5,729 bases of DNA from Flavobacterium sp. (GTDB lineage: Bacteria; Bacteroidota; Bacteroidia; Flavobacteriales; Flavobacteriaceae). Position numbers and translations under genes: made by a program. The stretch covers positions 1 to 5,729 of the forward strand of contig SEBM01000272.1 in the NCBI GenBank assembly GCA_004296145.1. The letters are read 5' to 3'. Shown here one piece after another: positions 1 to 5,729 of this stretch. How positions within the stretch are numbered: the first letter of the stretch is position 1; the number at the start of each line of letters is the position of its first letter. The notes beneath the pieces are model-generated. The model did not search any database. It saw nothing but the letters and a program-made list of their open reading frames with translations, and was not told where the DNA came from.

Positions 1-433
1 TGTTAAATTAATATTAGTTGGAGATGGAGTTTTATTAGAACCTAATAAAAAATTAGTTTCAGAATTAAATCTCGAATCCAGAGTATTATTTTTAGGTAAC
101 AGATATGATATTCCACAATTAATTAGTTATTGTGATGTGGTTTTATTGTCATCTGTCTGGGAAGGTTTCGGATTGGCTGCTGTAGAAGGTATGGCCAGTA
201 AAAAAGCTGTAATAGCCAGTAACATAGAAGGAATAAAAGATATAGTAAAAGATTATGGTTTACTTTTCGAAAAAGGGAATGCAGAGGAGCTTGCAAAACT
301 AATCACCGAATTAAAACAAAATGAAGAATTATATGCTTCTGTATCACTTTCTTGTTATAAAAGATCTCAAGATTTTGATATTAATAAAATGATAGAGAGC
401 TATGTTAGCATCTATCAATTATTATTGCAATAA
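1..433 (+). CDS. GT4-family glycosyltransferase, C-terminal part (5' end outside window)
   Basis: This reading frame is open from base 2 at the left edge to a TAA at 431-433 and encodes 143 visible residues. A GTG at 137 lies in the middle of the conserved domain (CDVVLL) and is an internal valine, not a start. The visible part is the C-terminal, nucleotide-sugar-binding Rossmann half of a GT-B enzyme: the LVGDG strand-turn at visible residues 5-9, the FLG turn at 30-32, and the EGFGLAAVE segment with the E-x7-E pair (visible residues 54 and 62) that defines GT4-type retaining glycosyltransferases. The tail ends in an amphipathic helix of the usual family type. In this family the enzyme works at the cytoplasmic membrane face, transferring a sugar to a lipid-linked intermediate. 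The acceptor-binding N-terminal half is missing, so donor and acceptor cannot be assigned. The neighbours imply a role in the same polysaccharide repeat unit. Confidence 0.9.
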   Translation, partial: VKLILVGDGVLLEPNKKLVSELNLESRVLFLGNRYDIPQLISYCDVVLLSSVWEGFGLAAVEGMASKKAVIASNIEGIKDIVKDYGLLFEKGNAEELAKLITELKQNEELYASVSLSCYKRSQDFDINKMIESYVSIYQLLLQ

Positions 434-499
434 TTCAATAAACAAATTAATTGAAGATAATAATTGATTTCTTCAATACTAGATAAATATTTTATTTAA
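434..499. other. Intergenic gap with weak hairpin (450-457 / 470-477)
   Basis: This 66-base AT-rich gap separates the two GT4 genes. It holds an 8-base-pair inverted repeat, ATTGAAGA at 450-457 against TCTTCAAT at 470-477, around a 12-base loop. No clean T-run follows the stem, so it is a poor intrinsic terminator. I found no good match to the Bacteroidetes promoter pattern (TTG near -33, TAnnTTTG near -7). The ATG at 500 is preceded by A/T bases only, with no Shine-Dalgarno sequence, as is common in Flavobacteria. The stem could be an attenuator, an RNA-processing site or chance. Confidence 0.25.
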
Positions 500-1624
500 A
501 TGAAAACACTTTTAATGGTGGCCAATGTAGATTGGTTTTTTATTTCCCACAGGTTATGTATAGCTCAGGAAGCTTCAAAATTAGGATGGAAAGTTTTTGT
601 AGCTGCTGAAGATACAGGAAGAGGCAAAGAAATAGAGGTTGATGGAATAGAATTTATAGATTTTAAATTTTCGCGTTCAGGAACAAATCCTTTAGATGAA
701 TTAAAAACCTTAATAGCATTTAGAAAACTTTACAAAAAAATTTCTCCGGATGTTGTGCATCATATTACCTTAAAACCTGTAATTTACGGTTCCGTTATCG
801 CTAAATTTTTAAAAATTAAAGGTGTGGTCAACGCTATTAGCGGACTCGGATATAATTTTACGGGAGACAGACAGAGTTTAGTTCAAAAAATAATGTTGAA
901 ACTAATGAAGTATGGTTTTAACAGAAAGAGTTTGAGCATCATTTTTCAAAATGACGATGATGAGCGTGAGCTTAAAAAGTTAGGGGTTATCTATGGTAAT
1001 AACGCTATTATCAAAATAAAAGGTTCAGGAGTTAATCTCGACGAATTTTCTTTTTCTGAGATGCCAGCCTTTGAAAGGATAAAAATTCTATTACCAATTC
1101 GAATGTTATGGGACAAGGGGGTAAAAGAATTAAAAGAGGCTTCTGATATTCTTAAAGCGAAATACCATAATAAAGCACAATTTATTCTCTCAGGGCTGGC
1201 TGACGAAGAAAATAAAGCAGGAGTTCCGGCATCATATCTAAACGATTGGCAAGATGGAGAGTATGTAATTTGGATTGGATACCAAAAAAATATGGTAGAA
1301 GTTTATAAAGACTCTCATATCGTTGTTTTGCCTTCTTATAGAGAAGGGATGCCAAAAACACTAATTGAGGCCTGTGCAATAGGAAGAGCAATAGTAACTA
1401 CTGATGCTATTGGATGTCGGGAATGTGTAGATGAAGGTCAAAATGGATTTAAAGTTCCTGTTTATTCAGTACAAGAACTTGCCGACGCATTAGAAAAATT
1501 GATTTTAGATCATGAACTCATAGTAGAAATGGGTAAGAAATCAAGAATTAAAGCCGAAGAGGAGTTCAATGTAAGAGGTGTTATTTCTACACATTTAAAA
1601 ATTTATAATGACCTTAATAATTAA
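500..1624 (+). CDS. GT4-family glycosyltransferase (PglA/WbpT-like)
   Basis: A complete 374-residue GT-B glycosyltransferase, a normal length for the family. The N-terminal acceptor domain has the early VDWFFISHRL segment (residues 10-19), with a conserved-looking His17, then HHITLKPVIYG (87-97) and NAISGLGYNF (111-120). These features are typical of a subgroup including PglA and WbpT-like enzymes that add the second sugar to an undecaprenyl-diphosphate-linked N-acetylated 6-deoxysugar. The C-terminal donor domain shows GSGVNLDEF (175-183), a phosphate-binding RMLWDKG (201-207) and the E-x7-E motif, Glu282 and Glu290, in REGMPKTLIEA. No membrane segments or signal peptide are seen, which fits a peripheral enzyme on the inner membrane's cytoplasmic face. 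The ATG at 500 gives an N-terminus matching the first beta strand. The next gene starts 3 bases after the stop, indicating cotranscription. Family assignment is firm; the subgroup comes from motif memory and donor and acceptor are unproven. Confidence 0.92.
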   Translation: MKTLLMVANVDWFFISHRLCIAQEASKLGWKVFVAAEDTGRGKEIEVDGIEFIDFKFSRSGTNPLDELKTLIAFRKLYKKISPDVVHHITLKPVIYGSVIAKFLKIKGVVNAISGLGYNFTGDRQSLVQKIMLKLMKYGFNRKSLSIIFQNDDDERELKKLGVIYGNNAIIKIKGSGVNLDEFSFSEMPAFERIKILLPIRMLWDKGVKELKEASDILKAKYHNKAQFILSGLADEENKAGVPASYLNDWQDGEYVIWIGYQKNMVEVYKDSHIVVLPSYREGMPKTLIEACAIGRAIVTTDAIGCRECVDEGQNGFKVPVYSVQELADALEKLILDHELIVEMGKKSRIKAEEEFNVRGVISTHLKIYNDLNN

Positions 1625-1627
1625 AAT

Positions 1628-2530
1628 ATGAACATCATATTGACCGGCGCATCTGGTTTTGTTGGTACAAATCTTTATAATTATCTTGAAAGTCATAATT
1701 TGATTGTTCATCCCATTTCATTACGTAATTCTATTTGGAAAACTGATTTAAACGGCGATGCAATTATTCATTTGGCAGGAAAAGCTCATGACACAAAAAA
1801 TATAAGTAATGAGGCTGAATATTTTAAAATAAATACAGATTTAACTGTAGAATTATTTGATGCATTTTTGAATAGTAATGTTAAAGATTTTATTTATTTC
1901 AGTAGCGTAAAAGCAGTTGCAGATAAAGTTGATGGAGTTTTATATGAAGATTTTCAATCTGTTCCCGCTACACCATATGGAAGATCAAAATTAAAAGCAG
2001 AAGAATATATTTTGTCAAAAACTATTCCTGCAGGCAAAAGAGTTTTTATTATTAGACCTTGTATGATTCATGGACCTGGGAATAAAGGAAATTTAAATTT
2101 GCTGTATAACATTATTCAAAAGAGAATTCCATACCCATTGGCAGCATTTAAAAATGAAAGATCATTTTTAGGGATTGATAATCTAAATTTTATGATTAAA
2201 GAAATTCTTGATAAAAAGAGTGTTGAGTCAGGAGTTTATAATTTTTCAGATGATGAAATGTTATCGACTAATGAACTAGTGCAATTAATATCTTCAGTTT
2301 CAAATAAAAAAAATTTGTCTGTTGCTATTCCTAAAAGTTTAATAAATGGGGCAGCTAAATTTGGAGATATTATAAAATTGCCTCTAAATTCTGAAACAGT
2401 TCAAAAACTGACAGAGAATTACAGAGTATCAAATCAAAAAATAAAATCTGCTTTGGGTATTGAAAAGCTCCCATATTCAACCAAAGAAGCGCTTGAAAAA
2501 ACGATTAAAAGCTTTAACATAAATAATTAA
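1628..2530 (+). CDS. NAD-dependent epimerase/dehydratase (extended SDR), WbpV/WreQ-like nucleotide-sugar reductase or epimerase
   Basis: A 300-residue extended short-chain dehydrogenase/reductase. The NAD(P)-binding TGASGFVG motif is at residues 6-13 (Gly7, Gly10, Gly13), HLAGKAH at 48-54, the active-site serine region FSSVK at 91-95, and the catalytic Tyr117-x3-Lys121 pair in PYGRSK. RPCMIHGP at 143-150 matches the RP..vYGp substrate-domain motif. The HLAgkaH and FSSVKA segments and the 300-residue length recall WbpV/WreQ-type enzymes, which reduce UDP-4-keto-6-deoxy-GlcNAc to UDP-QuiNAc, or 4-epimerases in Bacteroidetes polysaccharide loci. Such genes usually travel with a WbpL-like phosphotransferase, and one lies further down at 4860. 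It starts 3 bases after the upstream stop and ends 1 base before rmlC, so it belongs to the operon. It is not RmlB: it is clearly shorter than the roughly 350 residues of that enzyme and lacks its usual motifs. SDR membership is certain; the substrate is inferred. Confidence 0.88.
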   Translation: MNIILTGASGFVGTNLYNYLESHNLIVHPISLRNSIWKTDLNGDAIIHLAGKAHDTKNISNEAEYFKINTDLTVELFDAFLNSNVKDFIYFSSVKAVADKVDGVLYEDFQSVPATPYGRSKLKAEEYILSKTIPAGKRVFIIRPCMIHGPGNKGNLNLLYNIIQKRIPYPLAAFKNERSFLGIDNLNFMIKEILDKKSVESGVYNFSDDEMLSTNELVQLISSVSNKKNLSVAIPKSLINGAAKFGDIIKLPLNSETVQKLTENYRVSNQKIKSALGIEKLPYSTKEALEKTIKSFNINN

Positions 2531-2531
2531 A

Positions 2532-3080
2532 ATGAATATTATAAAAACATTTATAAAAGATTTAATTATAGTTGAGCCAACTGTTTTTGGAGATGAAAGA
2601 GGTTATTTTTTTGAATCATATAATAAAACTAAATTTTCAGACTTGGGTATCGATATTGATTTTGTGCAGGATAATCAGTCTTTTTCTAAAAAAGGGACTT
2701 TGAGAGGGCTACATTATCAAAACCCTCCTTTTGCGCAAACAAAATTAGTTCGTGTTTTAGAAGGCGAGATTATTGATATTGCAGTAGACTTGAGAAAAAA
2801 TTCTCCAACTTATGGAAAATCATTTACTGTTCTGCTGTCTGCAGAAAATAAAAAACAATTGTTAGTACCTCAGGGTTTTGCACATGGTTTCTCTGTAATA
2901 AGCGAAACAGCTTCTGTGATGTATAAGTGTGATCAGTTTTATAATAAAGATTCTGAAGGAGGAATTAAATTTGATGATCCTTATTTGAATATTGATTGGG
3001 GAATAGATTTAAAGGATGCAATTGTTTCCGAAAAAGATCAGATCCTTCCATTTATTGAAAACTGTAATAGTTTGTTTTAA
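2532..3080 (+). CDS. rmlC (rfbC): dTDP-4-dehydrorhamnose 3,5-epimerase
   Basis: The third enzyme of dTDP-L-rhamnose synthesis, a cofactor-free cupin that epimerises dTDP-4-keto-6-deoxy-D-glucose at C3 and C5 to dTDP-4-keto-L-rhamnose in the cytoplasm. Its 182 residues are the standard length. Visible signatures are FGDERGYFFESY (19-30), VQDNQS (45-50), TLRGLHYQ (56-63) with catalytic His61 and neighbouring Arg58, Lys71, PQGFAHGF (113-120), Tyr131 in the MYKCD segment, and SEKDQ, where Asp169 is the expected partner of the catalytic histidine. All expected active-site residues are therefore present. The ATG follows the preceding stop by one base. Its own TAA shares its last A with the rmlD start codon (TAATG at 3078-3082), which favours translational coupling of the two consecutive pathway enzymes. 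Nothing suggests damage or truncation. Confidence 0.97.
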   Translation: MNIIKTFIKDLIIVEPTVFGDERGYFFESYNKTKFSDLGIDIDFVQDNQSFSKKGTLRGLHYQNPPFAQTKLVRVLEGEIIDIAVDLRKNSPTYGKSFTVLLSAENKKQLLVPQGFAHGFSVISETASVMYKCDQFYNKDSEGGIKFDDPYLNIDWGIDLKDAIVSEKDQILPFIENCNSLF

Positions 3081-3928
3081 TGAAAAAAATCTTGGTAACG
3101 GGTTCAAACGGACAATTAGGCTCAGAATTAAGAGTTTTGTCTGAAAAACATCCTCAATTTGAATGGTTATTTGCAGACAGAAATCAGATTACTTTAAATA
3201 ATTTGTCTGTTTTAGAAAAGCAGCTTGACCAAATTCATCCAAATATAATTATTAACTGTGGAGCTTATACAGCGGTAGACAAAGCAGAGTCAGAAAATGA
3301 ACTTGCAGATACGATTAATCATTTGGCAGTTGGTGTTTTAGCAAGTTGGTCTTCAGTAAATAATGCGAAATTAATTCATATATCTACAGATTATGTTTTT
3401 GATGGTACATCCTCAGACGCTTTAGATGAGAAAGCACTAACTGATCCAATTAATGTTTATGGAGTAACTAAATTGGCCGGTGAGCAAATTTGTTTAGAAA
3501 AAAATCCTAATGCAATAATTCTTAGGACATCTTGGGTATATTCAGGTTTTGGAAATAATTTCGTTAAAACAATGTCTCGCCTAATGCAGGAAAGAGACAG
3601 TTTGAATGTTGTCAATGACCAGATTGGAAGTCCAACATATGCTGCAGATTTAGCAATAGCAATTTTAAAAATCATTAGCAGTTCTAATTGGTATCCGGGA
3701 ATTTATAATTTTTCAAATGAAGGAGAAATTAGCTGGTACGAATTCGCATTAGCTATAAAAGAAATTGGAGGTTATAATTGTGATATAAACGGAATTCCGT
3801 CTTCATTATATCCGACACAGGCAAAACGTCCGGCTTATTCTTTATTGGATAAATCAAAAATTAAAGAAACATATCAGGTAAATGTTCCGTATTACAAAGA
3901 TAGTTTGAAGAAAATGATGAGTTTGTAA
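3080..3928 (+). CDS. rmlD (rfbD): dTDP-4-dehydrorhamnose reductase
   Basis: The last enzyme of dTDP-L-rhamnose synthesis; it reduces the 4-keto group of dTDP-4-keto-L-rhamnose with NAD(P)H. At 282 residues it is the usual size. Motifs in order: TGSNGQLG nucleotide-binding loop (7-14), NCGAYTAVDKAE (59-70), ISTDYVFDG (101-109) with the catalytic Thr103, Tyr127-x3-Lys131 in VYGVTKLAGE, LRTSWVYS (148-155), the RmlD-typical QIGSPTYAADLA (181-192), and RPAYSLLD (250-257) near the C-terminus. These distinguish it from general SDR epimerases. The start codon overlaps the rmlC stop by one base, so translation is probably coupled. No Shine-Dalgarno sequence is seen ahead of it, which fits both coupling and the lineage. 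A 30-base gap without a terminator or clear promoter leads to rmlA. Confidence 0.97.
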   Translation: MKKILVTGSNGQLGSELRVLSEKHPQFEWLFADRNQITLNNLSVLEKQLDQIHPNIIINCGAYTAVDKAESENELADTINHLAVGVLASWSSVNNAKLIHISTDYVFDGTSSDALDEKALTDPINVYGVTKLAGEQICLEKNPNAIILRTSWVYSGFGNNFVKTMSRLMQERDSLNVVNDQIGSPTYAADLAIAILKIISSSNWYPGIYNFSNEGEISWYEFALAIKEIGGYNCDINGIPSSLYPTQAKRPAYSLLDKSKIKETYQVNVPYYKDSLKKMMSL

Positions 3929-3958
3929 TATTGCTTCATTGAATTAATATAAGAAAAT

Positions 3959-4828
3959 ATGAAAGGAATAATATTAGCAGGAGGTTCTGGTACTAGACTG
4001 CATCCCCTGACTTTAGCAGTTAGCAAGCAATTAATGCCTGTTTATGATAAACCAATGATTTATTATCCGCTCTCAACATTAATGATGGCTGGTATTAATG
4101 AAATTCTAATTATATCTACACCTCATGATTTGCCTCACTTTAAAAAACTCTTAGGAGATGGCAAAAATATTGGCTGCAAATTTAGCTATGCCGAACAGCC
4201 AAACCCAAACGGTTTGGCGCAGGCATTTGTAATTGGTGAAGAATTTATAGGAAATGATAAAGTTGCCCTTGTTTTAGGAGATAATATCTTTTTTGGAACT
4301 CATATGCAGCAATTATTAAAAGAAAATGCTGATCCACAAGGAGGAGTAGTTTTTGCCTATCATGTTGCCGATCCCGAACGTTATGGCGTTGTTGAATTTG
4401 ACGATAACAAAAAAGCAATATCAATTGAAGAAAAACCATTAGTGCCAAAATCAAATTTTGCTGTTCCCGGATTATATTTTTACGATAATACTGTTGTTGA
4501 AATTGCTAAAAATATTAAACCAAGTGCCAGAGGCGAATACGAAATTACCGATGTAAACAAAGTATATCTGGAGCAGGAAAAACTGAAAGTCGGAATTTTG
4601 AGCAGAGGTACAGCATGGCTGGATACAGGAACATTCAATAGTTTAATGCAGGCAGGACAATTTGTTCAGGTTTTGGAAGAACGTCAGGGACTGAAGGTTG
4701 GCTGTATTGAAGAGGTTGCCTGGAGGCAAGGTTTCATAACTTCAGAAGAATTACGAGAGTTAGCCGAACCTTTAAAAAAATCAGGTTATGGTGAATACCT
4801 TTTAAATATTTTAAAATTTAAAATCTAA
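3959..4828 (+). CDS. rmlA (rfbA): Glucose-1-phosphate thymidylyltransferase
   Basis: The first enzyme of the dTDP-L-rhamnose route; it joins glucose-1-phosphate and dTTP to give dTDP-glucose and pyrophosphate, usually with feedback inhibition by dTDP-rhamnose. Its 289 residues match the family (about 290). The signature LAGGSGTRLHPLT (6-18) is followed by SKQLMPVYDKPMIYYPLS (22-39), QPNPNGLAQAF (80-90), the metal-binding LGDN (106-109, Asp108), RYGVVEFD (141-148), EEKP (157-160), EYEITDVN (193-200) and AWLDTGT (219-225, Asp222). The C-terminal KSGYGEYLL segment is that of RmlA itself rather than the longer related uridylyltransferases. The start at 3959 places the first strand directly before the nucleotide loop; the upstream AAGAAAAT is only a weak ribosome-binding candidate. 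With rmlC and rmlD directly upstream the pathway lacks only rmlB here. Confidence 0.97.
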   Translation: MKGIILAGGSGTRLHPLTLAVSKQLMPVYDKPMIYYPLSTLMMAGINEILIISTPHDLPHFKKLLGDGKNIGCKFSYAEQPNPNGLAQAFVIGEEFIGNDKVALVLGDNIFFGTHMQQLLKENADPQGGVVFAYHVADPERYGVVEFDDNKKAISIEEKPLVPKSNFAVPGLYFYDNTVVEIAKNIKPSARGEYEITDVNKVYLEQEKLKVGILSRGTAWLDTGTFNSLMQAGQFVQVLEERQGLKVGCIEEVAWRQGFITSEELRELAEPLKKSGYGEYLLNILKFKI

Positions 4829-4859
4829 CACAAAAAACTTTAAAGCTGTTATCCATTCG

Positions 4860-5729
4860 ATGATTTACACTATTATATTCTTAATTTTATTTATAATTGA
4901 ATTATTATATTTTAAAGTCGCAGACAAGTTCAATATTATTGACAAACCAAATCTACGAAGTTCCCATACCGAAATTACATTAAGAGGCGGAGGTATTATA
5001 TTTTGGTTTGCAGCACTGCTTTACTTTACACAAAATATTCAATATAATTATTTCTTTTTTACCGGAATCACCTTAGTAAGTTTAGTAAGTTTTTGGGATG
5101 ATATTCAAAGTCTTTCTAATAAAATCAGGATTTCAGTTCACTTTCTGTCTATAAGCTTGATTTTTTACGATTTAGGCGTATTTAGTAATGTTTCTATTCC
5201 TTGGGTTGTCTTAGCTTACATTTTTGCAATCGGAATTATAAATGCTTATAATTTCATGGATGGTATAAATGGAATAACCGGATTGTATACTATAGTAATT
5301 ATGGGTTCTCTATGGTATGTGAATAAATATGTTCAACTTTTTGTTGATGTAGATTTTATAGTTTATCCGATACTTGCGAGCGTTGTCTTTTTGTTTTTTA
5401 ACTACAGAAAAAAAGCAAAATGTTTTGCAGGTGATGTAGGGAGTATTGCAATTGCTTTTTGGATTATTTATTTGATTTTCAAATTGATTTTAAATACTAA
5501 TTCTATTATTTGGCTTCTTTTCCTGGCAGTTTATGGAGTAGATGCTATCTGTACAATTCTGCACCGATTATATCTTAAGCAAAATATTTTTGAAGCACAC
5601 AGACTTCATTTTTATCAGATATTGAGCAATGAGTATAAAATACAACATAGGCTTGTGGCTTTGATTTATGCTATAGTACAAAGTCTTATTTCAATTGTAG
5701 TTATATTTTTGTATCAAAAAATAAAAAAC
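4860..5729 (+). CDS. WecA/WbpL/MraY-family undecaprenyl-phosphate sugar-1-phosphate transferase (3' end outside window)
   Basis: The frame from the ATG at 4860 runs without a stop for 290 codons to the right edge, so the gene is complete at its start and cut at its end, probably within a few tens of residues. It encodes a polytopic membrane protein with about nine or ten hydrophobic segments. PNPT-family motifs are all present: DKPNLRSSH and TLRGGG (28-36, 40-45), the Asp80-Asp81 pair in SFWDDIQS, NAYNFMDGINGI (128-139) with Asp134, FAGDVGS (189-195) with Asp192, and the cytoplasmic His-x2-His loop in AHRLHFYQ (His247, His250). This family transfers a sugar-1-phosphate from a UDP-sugar to undecaprenyl phosphate and so starts each repeat unit. 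The AHRLHFYQ form and short length are closer to WbpL-like (FucNAc/QuiNAc) enzymes than to MraY; the donor sugar is inferred. It starts 31 bases after rmlA with no terminator between. Confidence 0.93.
   Translation, partial: MIYTIIFLILFIIELLYFKVADKFNIIDKPNLRSSHTEITLRGGGIIFWFAALLYFTQNIQYNYFFFTGITLVSLVSFWDDIQSLSNKIRISVHFLSISLIFYDLGVFSNVSIPWVVLAYIFAIGIINAYNFMDGINGITGLYTIVIMGSLWYVNKYVQLFVDVDFIVYPILASVVFLFFNYRKKAKCFAGDVGSIAIAFWIIYLIFKLILNTNSIIWLLFLAVYGVDAICTILHRLYLKQNIFEAHRLHFYQILSNEYKIQHRLVALIYAIVQSLISIVVIFLYQKIKN

Noticed and set aside
137..433. A 98-residue frame starting at a GTG at base 137, as a separate small gene
   Set aside because: The same frame is open to the left edge and the GTG codes for a valine inside a conserved GT4 strand; it is the tail of a longer gene.
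1182..1391. Minus-strand frame inside the complete GT4 gene
   Set aside because: It lies wholly within a well-supported gene on the other strand and its translation shows no recognisable motif.
1628..2530. The SDR as the missing RmlB
   Set aside because: It is about 50 residues too short and lacks the usual RmlB motifs; it fits the WbpV-like SDR group better.
3457..3675. Minus-strand frame inside rmlD
   Set aside because: It is antisense to conserved RmlD motifs (Tyr127-Lys131, the GSPTYA segment) and shows no independent signature.
3929..3958. Promoter or terminator in the gap between rmlD and rmlA
   Set aside because: The 30 bases show no TTG-spacer-TAnnTTTG pattern and no stable stem; readthrough from rmlD is simpler.
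4245..4454. Minus-strand frame inside rmlA
   Set aside because: It is antisense to the LGDN and EEKP segments of rmlA, with a low-complexity translation and no family resemblance.
4800..4823. Inverted repeat TTTTAAAT / ATTTAAAA at the end of rmlA as a terminator
   Set aside because: The stem is made only of A-T pairs, lies inside the coding sequence and has no T-run after it; such repeats are expected by chance in DNA this AT-rich.

Overview
The window is a stretch of a surface-polysaccharide (O-antigen or capsule type) biosynthesis locus, with every gene on the + strand. The DNA is very AT-rich, start codons mostly lack a recognisable Shine-Dalgarno sequence and are preceded by A/T-rich bases, and the gene set resembles Bacteroidetes polysaccharide loci. 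A member of the Flavobacteriia, perhaps Flavobacterium, is the best guess; the genus is inference.

Layout: (1) the C-terminal part of a GT4-family glycosyltransferase, cut by the left edge (1-433); (2) a 66-base gap with a weak hairpin; (3) a complete GT4-family glycosyltransferase (500-1624); (4) an extended short-chain dehydrogenase/reductase acting on a nucleotide sugar (1628-2530); (5) rmlC (2532-3080), rmlD (3080-3928) and rmlA (3959-4828), three of the four enzymes of dTDP-L-rhamnose synthesis; (6) a polytopic membrane protein of the WecA/WbpL/MraY family (4860 to the right edge), which is open at the end of the window and should not be missed.

How they work together: RmlA makes dTDP-glucose. 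RmlB, which is not in this window, would dehydrate it, and RmlC and RmlD then finish dTDP-L-rhamnose. The WecA/WbpL-like protein would start the repeat unit by loading a sugar-1-phosphate onto undecaprenyl phosphate. The SDR most resembles the WbpV/WreQ type of 4-keto-sugar reductase/epimerase and may make that first sugar (QuiNAc- or FucNAc-like). The GT4 enzymes would add the next sugars, rhamnose possibly among them. The genes from 500 to 3928 are packed with 0-3 base spacing or a 1-base overlap and are almost certainly one operon; rmlA and the phosphotransferase follow after gaps of about 30 bases with no visible terminator.

I see no mobile element, CRISPR array, tRNA or rRNA gene, and no evidence of a novel system. 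The points worth a second look are the placement of the rhamnose genes between the SDR and its likely phosphotransferase partner, the absence of rmlB, and the unresolved sugar specificity of the SDR and the glycosyltransferases.
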